DNA of 64,000 nucleotides, taken from Blastocatellia bacterium (GTDB lineage Bacteria > Acidobacteriota > Blastocatellia > Chloracidobacteriales > JADJPF01). The notes below the pieces were generated by a model, which made no database searches, was not told the origin of the DNA, and was given only the letters and a program-made list of their open reading frames with translations. Each line of letters opens with the position of its first letter. Within the stretch, counting starts at the first letter, position 1. The translations under genes were made by a program, and so were the position numbers. The stretch covers positions 1 to 64,000 of the forward strand of contig JANWYG010000022.1 in NCBI GenBank assembly GCA_025057015.1, given 5' to 3'. This document shows positions 45,893-54,352 of the stretch, one piece after another.

Positions 45893-46725
45893 CCTAGTCT
45901 TGAGAGTCTATAAGCCTCGTAGTACTTCCCAGGAGTTACCCCGACGAGTTTTTTAAAGTGTCTAGTAAAGTGACTCTGATCTGCAAATCCCGTGGAGTAA
46001 GCAGCTTCTGCTATTGAGGCCCCGTTTCTGATCAACTGTTTGGCGTGATGAATCCGTATTTGCTCCAGATACGCGTGAGGCGGCAAGCCTACCTGCCTAT
46101 GAAAAACCCGCGTTAAGTGATATGGACTCAAACCGGAAAGCTGTGACAATTCCTTTAGAGAGACGTTGTAGTCATAATGCTCATTAAGAAAGTCTTTCAC
46201 TAGTTTGACAGCAGCTATTTCCTTGACTAGGGGGACAGAAATTTTTTTGCTTTCCGAATACTTTAGAAGCTCGGCCATAGTGACTGTAAACACCGACTGA
46301 CGTTGAAGAATAGAGTTACTGCCTATGAGTACCAGGTGGAGGTATCTGAGCTTGTTAGCAAGCTTTGAGTCATATATAACCGGTTGAGAAAAGAACGGTA
46401 GGGTGGGAAGCTCTGGGAGTGTGTCATTCAGGGTACTAGGATCTATATAGAAAACGCGAAACACCCACCCTTGCTCAGTGGCTCCTTGTCCAGTATGTAC
46501 TTCTTCGGGGTTAAAGACTATTACCGTTCCTGCTGGAGCTATATGATTAGCTCTCCTATAGAAAAACTTTTCTGCTCCGCTTTCTATCACTCCTACAGTG
46601 AATCCCGTGTGAGTGTGCTTGGAGAATGAGAAGGTAACGTATTTTGCATATAGCAGTTCTAAGTTACCTATGTCATTTGCAGAGAAATATTCAGATATTT
46701 CGGTTGGTTTGTCCGAGATCTTCAT
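45847..46725 (-). CDS. AraC-family transcriptional regulator
   Basis: A 292-residue regulator. The N-terminal cupin-like sensor has HTHTGFTVGVIESGAEKFFY and GTVIVFNPEEVHTGQ. The C-terminal domain has two helix-turn-helix motifs (VSLKELSQLSGLSPYHLTRV, then ASIAEAAYSTGFADQSHFTR and HFKKLVGVTPGKY). The ATG at 46725 is preferred to the TTG at 46743, although neither has a clear ribosome-binding site. A small palindrome (CTGTAAAAAAACAG, 46727-46740) ends one base before the ATG. It is transcribed divergently from the bc/bd-like operon and is likely its regulator. Confidence 0.9.
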   Translation of the reverse strand: MKISDKPTEISEYFSANDIGNLELLYAKYVTFSFSKHTHTGFTVGVIESGAEKFFYRRANHIAPAGTVIVFNPEEVHTGQGATEQGWVFRVFYIDPSTLNDTLPELPTLPFFSQPVIYDSKLANKLRYLHLVLIGSNSILQRQSVFTVTMAELLKYSESKKISVPLVKEIAAVKLVKDFLNEHYDYNVSLKELSQLSGLSPYHLTRVFHRQVGLPPHAYLEQIRIHHAKQLIRNGASIAEAAYSTGFADQSHFTRHFKKLVGVTPGKYYEAYRLSRLGYKSLPLNTKAATVK

Positions 46726-46757
46726 ACTGTAAAAAAACAGCAAAAACGTACAAGACG

Positions 46758-46778
46758 GATAAGTTCATAGAGCTTATC
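46758..46778. promoter_or_regulatory. candidate operator between AraC gene and bc/bd-like operon
   Basis: GATAAG (46758-46763) and CTTATC (46773-46778) form an inverted repeat with a 9-bp centre, in the short gap between the divergent regulator and the membrane operon. Its position suits a binding site for the AraC protein or for another factor controlling both directions. Confidence 0.4.
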
Positions 46779-46819
46779 ATAGAAGAGATGAGGTGAAAAT
46801 TTAATTTAGGGAGAAACAG

Positions 46820-47920
46820 ATGCCTTTTCCTAATATCGATCCTATACCTTTACCTGCTCCGGTTTGGCTTTTTAAAGTACTACATATGGTCACTCTATCT
46901 TTGCACTTCGTGGCCGTGAATTTGCTGATAGGAGGGCTGCTGTTAGCTACGGTGTGGAATCTTGTGGCCAAGAGCAAAAAAGCCCAAGCAGAAGCTGCAA
47001 AAGCAATAGCGATCAGACTGCCTATAGTTATGACCTACGTGATAAATCTCGGGGTACCTCCGCTGCTGTTTGCACAGGTACTCTATGGGCGGGCGCTTTA
47101 TACAAGCAGCATACTGATAGGGCTTTACTGGATAGGGGTAATACTTCTGCTGATGTTTGGCTACTACTTATTGTACCAAGTTGCGAAGAGGGCTGAGGAA
47201 GGGAAGACTTGGTGGTGGTTATCGCTCGTATCTCTGCTCGTTATTTCTTACATAGCTAGGATATATACTGCGAACATGACTTTGATGTTACGTCCTGAAG
47301 TATGGCTGGAAATGTATCGCAGCAGTGCCATAGGAGCGCAGATGCCCACCGGGGATCCTACAGTGCTGCCGCGCTGGTTGATGATGATGGTTAGTTCGTT
47401 GACCTTAACAGGAGTTGCCGTAACAGTACTTGCTGCATCTTCGAAGAGTCTATCGCTTGAAGCAAAGAATTTGTTAAGGAGTTGGGGTGCGGCGGTAGCA
47501 CTGATCTGCCTAATTGCAGAAGCTGCTATAGGCTTATGGTTATGGCAGGTGCAACCGGCCAAGGTAGTCGAGTTGCTTTTAGGCTCAAAGTATCTTTATG
47601 GAGTCTATCTTTGGTGGGGAAGCCTGCTTTTACTAGCTTTGTTAGTTATATGGACAAAGTTAAGAGAAGGAGCTTTACCTGCAGCGGTATCTGCTTTAGC
47701 GGCTGTTGTCAGTGTTAGCGCTGCGGTGGTTCTTAGAGATGGTATACGAGATATGACGTTGCTGGTGAAGGGTCTTGACGTGTGGCAGCAGCCAGTGGTG
47801 TCTAGTTGGTCAGTAGTGGCGTTGTTTTTAGGACTATTTATTGCGGGACTAGCTGTCGTGGGTTGGATGATCAGTCTTGCCATAGGAGTGGCTAGGAAAG
47901 GAGTTGAACAAAATGTCTGA
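46820..47920 (+). CDS. multi-pass membrane protein, first gene of the Rieske/cytochrome b operon
   Basis: A 366-residue protein with about eight to nine hydrophobic segments. The first helix pair reads VLHMVTLSLHFVAVNLLIGG, with a His four residues into a helix and a GG turn, similar in pattern to the first helix of the CydA-like protein encoded three genes downstream (FHVVISHFAIGGG). It may therefore be a distant relative of cytochrome bd subunit I, or a quinone-binding membrane subunit. AGGGAGAAACAG precedes the ATG. It overlaps the Rieske gene by 8 bp. Membership of the complex is inferred from the operon; haem binding is not proven. Confidence 0.7.
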   Translation: MPFPNIDPIPLPAPVWLFKVLHMVTLSLHFVAVNLLIGGLLLATVWNLVAKSKKAQAEAAKAIAIRLPIVMTYVINLGVPPLLFAQVLYGRALYTSSILIGLYWIGVILLLMFGYYLLYQVAKRAEEGKTWWWLSLVSLLVISYIARIYTANMTLMLRPEVWLEMYRSSAIGAQMPTGDPTVLPRWLMMMVSSLTLTGVAVTVLAASSKSLSLEAKNLLRSWGAAVALICLIAEAAIGLWLWQVQPAKVVELLLGSKYLYGVYLWWGSLLLLALLVIWTKLREGALPAAVSALAAVVSVSAAVVLRDGIRDMTLLVKGLDVWQQPVVSSWSVVALFLGLFIAGLAVVGWMISLAIGVARKGVEQNV

Positions 47921-48392
47921 GTTTGTTAAGGAGCAAGAGGCTATCGAGCAAGAAACTGTTATGCGCCGCACGTTTATCAGACTTGGCATAGGTGCTATGG
48001 CTACTGGATATGCTGCGGCGATAGGCTATCCGATATATGCATATCTTTCGACACCAGCTAAGCGGGCTGCTGAAGCTGGTTCTATAACAGAAGTCAGGCT
48101 TGAAGGAGCTGCAAAATTGCCTGCTGGTTCGGCTATGGTTTTTAAGTTTGGTCACAAGCCAGCGTTGCTGATACACCATAGGGATGGCAGGTGGGTAGCG
48201 ATGGATGCTGTCTGTACTCATCTAGGATGTACTGTTCAGTATGAAACTGACAATAACAGGGTGTTCTGCGCTTGTCATGGTGGAGTATATGACGCTGTGA
48301 CGGGAGAGAACATCTCAGGGCCGCCGCCCAAACCTTTATCGGTATACAGAGTGGAGGTGAAAGATGCAAACGTCGTTGTGGCGAAGTCGTAA
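47913..48392 (+). CDS. Rieske iron-sulfur protein
   Basis: About 159 residues. The N-terminus has a twin-arginine-like motif (MRRTFIRLGIGAMATG) and a membrane helix, so it is probably inserted by the Tat system. The C-terminal domain binds a 2Fe-2S cluster through AVCTHLGC near residue 108 and FCACHGGVYD near 128 (C-x-H and C-x2-H), with a Pro loop GPPPKPL. The ATG at 47913 is chosen: AAAGGAG lies nine bases upstream, and a TTG at 47904 is less likely. It overlaps cytochrome b by 29 bp. It would pass electrons from quinol to a c-type haem. Confidence 0.95.
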   Translation: MSEFVKEQEAIEQETVMRRTFIRLGIGAMATGYAAAIGYPIYAYLSTPAKRAAEAGSITEVRLEGAAKLPAGSAMVFKFGHKPALLIHHRDGRWVAMDAVCTHLGCTVQYETDNNRVFCACHGGVYDAVTGENISGPPPKPLSVYRVEVKDANVVVAKS

Positions 48393-49455
48393 GGTCTTGG
48401 TTTGGCTGGATGAACGATTAGCGCTAACAGAGCTGCTTGAATATGCACGACACAAGACCGTTCCCGAGCACAAGCATTCGTTTTGGTACTATTGGGGTGG
48501 TATATCGATGTTTTTCTTTCTGATACAGGTCTTTACGGGCGTGTTGCTGATGGTTTATTACCGTCCTGGAGCCGAGAGCTACGAATCGGTGCGTGAGATA
48601 ACTTATGACATACGTTTTGGTTGGTTGATACGCTCAGCGCATTCTTGGTCGGCAAATCTGATGGTACTGGCAGTATTCATACATATGTTTTCTGTGTTTT
48701 TCATGAAAGCATATCGCAAGCCGCGTGAGTTTGGTTGGTGGAGCGGACTAGCACTACTTGCACTGACAATGACGTTTGGTTTCAGCGGATATTTGCTGCC
48801 TATGGATGAGTTAGCTTATTTTGCAACCAAGGTAGGTCTGGAGCTACCGGCATCTTTACCTCTGGTAGGCAAGTTCATAAACGACGTGGTACGTGGAGGG
48901 CCGGAAGTTGGTTCGGTGACGATACAGAGATTTTTTGCGCTGCATGTAGTCGTATTGCCGCTAATTTTTATACCTGTACTGGCGTTTCATCTATGGCTGG
49001 TACAAAAACATGGCAATGCCCTACCACCTAGCGAGGAACAAAAGCCGATAGCTGAGCGTAGGTCTATACCTTTTTTTCCGGACTTCTTCTCGAAGGATTT
49101 AGCTATGTGGTTAGTAGCGTTGAATGTATTAGCGATACTTGCGTCGCTTTACCCTTGGCAGCTTGGCCCTCAGGCTGATCCGCTAGCACCTGCTCCGGCT
49201 GGCATACATCCCGAATGGTACTTTATGAGCCAGTTCCAACTGCTAAAGCTCTTCGGACGATGGTTTCCTGGAGTCACGGGCGAAGTACTAGGTCTAGTGT
49301 TTTTCACATTGATTCTGCTGCTATGGGCGATTGTTCCTCTATATGACACAGGCACCGCTGCTGGCCGCCGTGCTAAAGTTGCAACTTGGTTCGGCATAAC
49401 GGTACTTGCTTTGTTGATCGTCACTACAATCTGGGGTTATTGGGAGGTGTTATGA
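48364..49455 (+). CDS. cytochrome b of a bc-type quinol oxidoreductase
   Basis: A 363-residue cytochrome b joining the b6-like N-terminal half and the subunit-IV-like C-terminal half. Haem ligands are the His pairs in IRSAHSWSANLMVLAVFIHM and FALHVVVLPLIFIPVLAFHL. The quinol-site PEWY motif is present (HPEWYFMSQFQLLK), and a G-rich helix (TFGFSGYLLPMDELAYFATK) matches the Qo region. GGAGGTG precedes the ATG. With the Rieske protein it makes the core of a bc complex. There is no cytochrome c1 gene, and the following gene supplies a c-haem instead. Confidence 0.95.
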   Translation: MQTSLWRSRKVLVWLDERLALTELLEYARHKTVPEHKHSFWYYWGGISMFFFLIQVFTGVLLMVYYRPGAESYESVREITYDIRFGWLIRSAHSWSANLMVLAVFIHMFSVFFMKAYRKPREFGWWSGLALLALTMTFGFSGYLLPMDELAYFATKVGLELPASLPLVGKFINDVVRGGPEVGSVTIQRFFALHVVVLPLIFIPVLAFHLWLVQKHGNALPPSEEQKPIAERRSIPFFPDFFSKDLAMWLVALNVLAILASLYPWQLGPQADPLAPAPAGIHPEWYFMSQFQLLKLFGRWFPGVTGEVLGLVFFTLILLLWAIVPLYDTGTAAGRRAKVATWFGITVLALLIVTTIWGYWEVL

Positions 49456-50837
49456 ACTATCCGTTTTGGGATGTACCTTTAATAGGCAGTGGCTGGGTAA
49501 TCGGAACTATAGCGATATTCCATGTAGTGATATCTCATTTTGCGATAGGAGGAGGTTTTTATCTTCCTATTGCTGAACGTAAGGCTTTAGCTGAAGGCCG
49601 AGCTGACTGGATGGAGATCTTACGCAATCACTCTAGATTTTTTCTGATACTAACAGGAGTGTTTGGAGCGGTTTCTGGGGTTGGTATATGGTTTTCGATA
49701 GGGCTAGCACATCCTGAAGCCACAAGCACGCTGATACACAACTTCGTCTTCGCTTGGGCGATAGAATGGGTCTTTTTCGTAGTTGAGCTTACAGCTGCTG
49801 CGGTCTACTACTATACTTGGGGCAAGCTTGACAGTAGGACGCACTTAAAGGTAGGTTGGGTTTATGCTCTCTCTTCTTGGATGAGTTTAGTCATAATCAA
49901 TGGCATACTTACATTTATGCTGACACCTGGTGAGCGATGGCTGTCAGTTGCTGGTAGCGGCAATGAGGCTAGTGCTTTCTGGAGTGCTTTTTTCAACCCT
50001 ACCTACTGGCCGAGTTTATTTTTACGTACCTTGGTTATGATATCGCTTGCTGGCATATTTGCGTTGTTTACAGCTGCTGCAATAGATGGTTATGAGCGAC
50101 CTCAGTTGAAAACTGAGATAGTGCGATGGTCTAGCCGGTGGTTGGTGCCGTCTTTCGTTCTAATGCCGTTTTTCTTTGCTTGGTATTTGTTCAGTGTACC
50201 GGAGAGTCAGCGGCAGCTGCTCCAGCTTGGAATTTCGACGATAGGCCAAGGGACGTTCACACAAGTAACGAGGGCGGCTTTAGTTTCGGTGATGACTTCG
50301 GCAACGATAGTAGCTATAGTCTATTTTGTGGCTTACAAGCAGGCACGTAGCTTTAGCAGGGGTTGGGCTTGGACGATATTGCTTTTGGCGGTAGCGGCGA
50401 CTGCTGCTACCGAGCAGGCTAGGGAAATGCTGCGCAAGCCATACGTGATCGGCAACCATATGTACTCGAACGGGATACGTACGAGCGAGGTTGCCAGTTT
50501 CAATGAGGCTGGGTATCTGACCAACTCGATATGGTTGCGTGAGGATGAACGCAGGAGCCTGCAAGATGGTGGGAGTAGGCTTGCTGCCGGTGAACTGATC
50601 TTTAGAGGCCAGTGCGCTTCGTGCCACACTAGAGATGGCTATCGCAGCATGCGGCGGCTGTTGCAGGGTCGGAACAGACAAGCGATAGAAAACCTGCTCG
50701 GAGTATTGCATAGGAGCGAAGCTAATTCTACGTATCGTTTCATGCCGCCGCTAGTAGGTAGCAAGCAAGAGATAGAAGCTCTAGCGGACTATTTGGAAAA
50801 TATGGTAACTGAACCGGTGCGTACGGCGGGGCTTTAG
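49452..50837 (+). CDS. cytochrome bd subunit I-like membrane protein fused to a c-type cytochrome domain
   Basis: A 461-residue protein. Roughly residues 1-330 are a CydA-like membrane domain: a His in FHVVISHFAIGGGFYLP, GVGIWFSIGLAHPE and the Glu-bearing helix FAWAIEWVFFVVELTAA, equivalent to the EGLxAFFxE helix of CydA. The C-terminal ~90 residues carry one c-haem motif CASCH (~389) with RFMPPL, whose Met may be the sixth ligand, as in mono-haem cytochrome c. The ATG overlaps the cytochrome b stop (ATGA). There is no cydB. It may receive electrons from the Rieske/cytochrome b pair, acting in place of cytochrome c1. Confidence 0.85.
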   Translation: MNYPFWDVPLIGSGWVIGTIAIFHVVISHFAIGGGFYLPIAERKALAEGRADWMEILRNHSRFFLILTGVFGAVSGVGIWFSIGLAHPEATSTLIHNFVFAWAIEWVFFVVELTAAAVYYYTWGKLDSRTHLKVGWVYALSSWMSLVIINGILTFMLTPGERWLSVAGSGNEASAFWSAFFNPTYWPSLFLRTLVMISLAGIFALFTAAAIDGYERPQLKTEIVRWSSRWLVPSFVLMPFFFAWYLFSVPESQRQLLQLGISTIGQGTFTQVTRAALVSVMTSATIVAIVYFVAYKQARSFSRGWAWTILLLAVAATAATEQAREMLRKPYVIGNHMYSNGIRTSEVASFNEAGYLTNSIWLREDERRSLQDGGSRLAAGELIFRGQCASCHTRDGYRSMRRLLQGRNRQAIENLLGVLHRSEANSTYRFMPPLVGSKQEIEALADYLENMVTEPVRTAGL

Positions 50838-50858
50838 AGCTTTGTCGAAGTAGGCTAG

Positions 50859-50889
50859 ATCGGCGCAGTAGATTGCGCCGATATTTTTT
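50859..50889 (+). terminator. rho-independent terminator
   Basis: A perfect 9-bp stem, ATCGGCGCA (50859-50867) and TGCGCCGAT (50874-50882), with a 6-base loop, is followed by ATTTTTT (50883-50889). It ends the bc/bd-like operon, 22 bp after its last stop codon. Confidence 0.93.
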
Positions 50890-50918
50890 CAAGGCGGTAA
50901 CAACTGCCTGTGAGAGCT

Positions 50919-50949
50919 TTGTTAGGACGGGCAAAGACTTCATTATACT
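50919..50949 (+). promoter_or_regulatory. candidate promoter of the MoxR/Bat operon
   Basis: TTGTTA (50919-50924) is followed by either CATTAT after 16 bp or TATACT (50944-50949) after 19 bp. It lies between the terminator and the GTG at 50973, so a new transcript is expected to begin here. Confidence 0.4.
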
Positions 50950-50972
50950 CTGGTTTGAGGCAGGAGTGGTAG

Positions 50973-52037
50973 GTGTCTGGGGTATTTTTTCTGTTGTTGC
51001 TTTTTATGCCGACAGGTAGCTATGTTGAGCAACTGCTGAGTGACTCGTTGGGAGGCATAGCGCCTAAGAGCAAACCTCAAAAGCTCGACGAGATGCCTGA
51101 CGCTGAGATATTTTCTGAGTTCGGCGCGATCGAGGGCTACAGGCAGTCTTTTGGGTCAACGGAAGTTCGCATCTATCTTATGGAGAATGCTAGTAAAGCT
51201 TATGGCCTTTATACTTTCTATCGTAATCCCAAAGCTGACGAACCAGGATTTACCTTACACGGTGACCTTGCTCCTACTATGGCGAAGTATACGTTAGGCC
51301 GGTGGTACGTAGAAGTAGAAGGTGTGCGAGCGAAGGGCATAGCTGAAGAGCTCTATGAAAAGTTGAACAGGCATTACCGAGCACATATGTCCCAAGAACA
51401 ACTAGAGGCCGAGCGAAAGCTGCCTATGGTGGTACGCAGCTTACCTTTTGAAGGATTGAAGCCGCGCACCATAAGATACGTGCTAGGACCTAAGGCGCTT
51501 GAGCGGCTTCTGGGAGACTCTGTTTCGCAGTATGATTTCTATCCGGATTCAGGATCTGAGTTTGCTCTTGCAGAATACGAGTCGGATTCGGGGAAAGGTA
51601 GGTTGCTTCTGATAGAGTATCACACACCGCAGCAGGCAAAAGCTGCGTTTGAGCGGTTGAAGGATTACCGAAGAGGCAGCGAATTTCTCGTTGAGCGTGA
51701 GGGCAACTACGTGATAGAACTCTCTGGGCCTGTTGGCAAAAGTGTCGCTGATGCTGTCGAGTACAATTATACGATAAAGTGGTTGGACTATAGGCAACCT
51801 GGGCCAAGTTGGGCTTCAGAAGCTGCTAAGACGGCTCAGATACTGGTCAGCGTTGTCAGCATTATCGGCATAGGTCTTCTGGTGTCAGTGATCTGTGGCG
51901 TAGGGTTAGGGTTTGTCATATTTCAGATACGGCGACGTCGACCGAGCTACGCGCATACGTTTTCTGATGCTGGTGGTATGATACGTTTGAACATAGTTGA
52001 TGAGCTGGTGATGGAGCGCAGGCAAAGACAGCAATGA
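50973..52037 (+). CDS. exported hypothetical protein with C-terminal membrane helix (DUF6599-like)
   Basis: A 354-residue protein starting at GTG with GGAG upstream. The start looks like a signal peptide (MSGVFFLLLLFMPTGS). The body (about 20-275) contains two related halves, AEIFSEFGAIEGYRQSFG and VRIYLMENASKAYGLYTFY in the first, QYDFYPDSGSEFALAEYES and LLLIEYHTPQQAKAAFERL in the second, and a membrane helix at about 288-312, then a cytoplasmic basic tail. This resembles an acidobacterial family I recall as DUF6599, which I could not check. It overlaps moxR by 4 bp, so it belongs to the same transcript. Function unknown. Confidence 0.65.
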   Translation: MSGVFFLLLLFMPTGSYVEQLLSDSLGGIAPKSKPQKLDEMPDAEIFSEFGAIEGYRQSFGSTEVRIYLMENASKAYGLYTFYRNPKADEPGFTLHGDLAPTMAKYTLGRWYVEVEGVRAKGIAEELYEKLNRHYRAHMSQEQLEAERKLPMVVRSLPFEGLKPRTIRYVLGPKALERLLGDSVSQYDFYPDSGSEFALAEYESDSGKGRLLLIEYHTPQQAKAAFERLKDYRRGSEFLVEREGNYVIELSGPVGKSVADAVEYNYTIKWLDYRQPGPSWASEAAKTAQILVSVVSIIGIGLLVSVICGVGLGFVIFQIRRRRPSYAHTFSDAGGMIRLNIVDELVMERRQRQQ

Positions 52038-53050
52038 ATGATTTGGCGGAACTGAAGTCGGTAGTAGAGCAGCAGTCAGCTATAGTTGCGCAGTTGATGG
52101 CACAGATTCGGCGGCGGATTATTGGTCAGGCTACGTTGTTGGAGAGAATGTTGATTGGTGTACTGACCGGCGGACATATCCTGCTTGAAGGAGTTCCGGG
52201 GCTTGCCAAGACTTTAGCCGTAAAGACGTTGGCAGAGTCTTTAGACCTAAGCTTTAGAAGGGTACAGTTTACACCGGACTTACTACCTGCTGACCTGATA
52301 GGGACTATGGTCTATGACCGCAGGACGGGTGACTTTGTAGCTAGAAAAGGTCCGATTTTCGCAAACATTATACTTGCCGATGAGATCAACCGTGCCCCGG
52401 CAAAGGTGCAGAGTGCTTTGTTAGAGGCGATGCAGGAGCGACAAGTGACGATAGGCGATAGCAGCTACATCTTACCCGAACCATTCCTAGTATTAGCTAC
52501 TCAGAATCCTATAGAGCAAGAGGGGACATATCAACTACCGGAAGCCCAGGTAGATCGTTTTATGCTGAAAGTGCGAGTGGACTATCCTGCACGTCACGAA
52601 GAGCGCAAGATGATGGATCTTCTGCTAGTTCAGGAAAGCGCCAGTGGAGAGGCAGCCGTGGCTGAGGCGATAAATGTCGAGCGGGTACTGTCGTGGCAGC
52701 AGCTGAGGCAGTTACGCTCTACGGTGAACAGGATATATGTTGACGAGCGGATTAGGGATTACTGTTTGGATTTGGTTATGGCGACGCGTAAGCCAGCTGA
52801 GTATAAGATGAAGGAATTGGCCCAGTTTATACGCTATGGGGCTTCGCCACGGGCTAGTGTATATCTGGTGGTTGCTTCTAGAACGCTTGCTTATCTCAGG
52901 AGTAGGGCGTACGTTATTCCGGAAGACGTGAAGGCGATATGTGCAGACGTACTGCGACATCGCATATGTCTGTCTTATGAGGCCGAAGCGGAACAAGTGA
53001 CTCAAGACGACATTATCAAAAAACTGCTAGAACGTGTACCGGTGCCGTAG
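52034..53050 (+). CDS. moxR: MoxR-family AAA+ ATPase
   Basis: A 338-residue AAA+ protein. Motifs: Walker A LLEGVPGLAKTLAVKTLAES near residue 55, RVQFTPDLLPADLIGT, Walker B NIILADEINRAPAKVQSALL near 115, and sensor I VLATQNPIEQEGTYQLPEAQ with the Arg-bearing DRFMLKV. MoxR ATPases act as chaperones that activate VWA-domain proteins. Those partners are encoded downstream (DUF58, BatA, BatB). It begins in the stop of the upstream gene (ATGA). Confidence 0.96.
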   Translation: MNDLAELKSVVEQQSAIVAQLMAQIRRRIIGQATLLERMLIGVLTGGHILLEGVPGLAKTLAVKTLAESLDLSFRRVQFTPDLLPADLIGTMVYDRRTGDFVARKGPIFANIILADEINRAPAKVQSALLEAMQERQVTIGDSSYILPEPFLVLATQNPIEQEGTYQLPEAQVDRFMLKVRVDYPARHEERKMMDLLLVQESASGEAAVAEAINVERVLSWQQLRQLRSTVNRIYVDERIRDYCLDLVMATRKPAEYKMKELAQFIRYGASPRASVYLVVASRTLAYLRSRAYVIPEDVKAICADVLRHRICLSYEAEAEQVTQDDIIKKLLERVPVP

Positions 53051-53932
53051 GTGCTCTCTTCAGAAATCATTAGTAAGATAAGGTTATTTGAGGTGCGTAG
53101 TCGCCGTTTGATGAAAGCAGGTTTTGCTGGCGAATATCGCAGCGTCTTTCGCGGTCGCGGAATAGAGTTTGACGAGGTTAGGCCTTATGAGCCGGGTGAT
53201 GATGTGCGGTTGATAGACTGGAATGTTTCGGCGCGTACGGGTGAACTTTATATTAAGAAGCACGTAGAGGAACGTGAGCAAACCGTACTGCTAGTTGTAG
53301 ATCTTTCTGGTTCACAGGAGTTTGCCTCCTTTGCTCGTACGAAGCGCGAGGTTGCAGCTGAGATATGTTGTGTTTTGGGTATAGCTGCGGCATCTAATAA
53401 CGACCGTGTCGGACTTTTGATTTTCACAGACTTAGTCGAGCACTATGTGCCTCCGCAAAGAGGCATAAGGCATGCCCTTCGGGCAGTGAGAGACCTTATT
53501 TTAGCGACACCGAAGAGCCGCAAGACGAATTTAAGTGTGGCTTTAGGATACATAAGGCGTGTACTGCGCCGAACGGCGGTCATATTTATCTTGTCAGACT
53601 TTCTTTGTGCTGGTTTTGAGAAGGAGCTAAGGGTGCTGGCCAGACACCATGACGTAGTAGCTATAAGACTGCAAGATCCAATAGAAAAATTGTTTCCAAA
53701 AGCTGGAATCGTGGCGATAGAAGACGCTGAGACAGGAGAGGCAGTGTTTATCGACAGTTCTGACAAGGGATTTCGCAGCCGTTTAGCTGAAGAGTTAGAA
53801 AAGCAGGAAGGTTACCTTAGAAGACTTTTTGCCGGCTTGTCAATAGACTATCTATCCCTTTCCACGGCTGAGTCTTATGAGTCGGCACTTAGGCGGCTGC
53901 TTTTGCTAAGGTCGCAAAAAATGTCACATTAG
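53051..53932 (+). CDS. DUF58-domain protein (VWA-like partner of MoxR)
   Basis: A 293-residue protein with the DUF58 signature FRGRGIEFDEVRPYEPGDDV and RLIDWNVSARTGELYIK in residues 35-75, followed by a VWA-like fold with the metal-site motif LLVVDLSGSQEF near 95. There is no membrane helix. The GTG start immediately follows the moxR stop. The DUF58 protein normally forms part of the MoxR-Bat system. Confidence 0.93.
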   Translation: MLSSEIISKIRLFEVRSRRLMKAGFAGEYRSVFRGRGIEFDEVRPYEPGDDVRLIDWNVSARTGELYIKKHVEEREQTVLLVVDLSGSQEFASFARTKREVAAEICCVLGIAAASNNDRVGLLIFTDLVEHYVPPQRGIRHALRAVRDLILATPKSRKTNLSVALGYIRRVLRRTAVIFILSDFLCAGFEKELRVLARHHDVVAIRLQDPIEKLFPKAGIVAIEDAETGEAVFIDSSDKGFRSRLAEELEKQEGYLRRLFAGLSIDYLSLSTAESYESALRRLLLLRSQKMSH

Positions 53933-53947
53933 TGTTAATATTCTTGT

Positions 53948-54352
53948 ATGTTTTGTCCAAACTGTGGAGTAGAAAACGAGCGGGCGGACTATTGCCGCAA
54001 GTGCAACACAAATCTTGCTCTCGTCTCTAAGTTTATACGTAGCAACGACTCGGTCTTGCAACGCAGCCGGCTACTTACTAGGACTGGTCTTGTAGGCATA
54101 GTGATTTCTGAAGGCGTTGCATGGACGTTAGCGGCCTTGCTACTGTTTGTGGTTCTAATACTTACTGGCACGGTGCTCTTGCCAAGGGAACCTTCTACTA
54201 CGAGAGATATAGTCTATGCGTCGGTCATTTTGGTTCTGCTTATTCTTCTGTGCGGAGTTCCGTTGCTGCTCGGCCTGGTGCTGATACTAAAGGACCTGAC
54301 ATATACGCCAAAGTCTCCTAATGCCAGGGGATTACAGAATAAGCCCGAATGA
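53948..54352 (+). CDS. zinc-ribbon membrane protein
   Basis: A 134-residue protein with an N-terminal zinc ribbon, FCPNCGVENERADYCRKCN, followed by a basic region and two membrane helices at about 60-80 (WTLAALLLFVVLILTGTVLL) and 95-120. The frame starts at ATG without a good ribosome-binding site, 15 bp after the DUF58 gene. Its position in the operon suggests an accessory role for the Bat proteins. The last 4 bp overlap the BatD-like gene. Confidence 0.75.
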   Translation: MFCPNCGVENERADYCRKCNTNLALVSKFIRSNDSVLQRSRLLTRTGLVGIVISEGVAWTLAALLLFVVLILTGTVLLPREPSTTRDIVYASVILVLLILLCGVPLLLGLVLILKDLTYTPKSPNARGLQNKPE

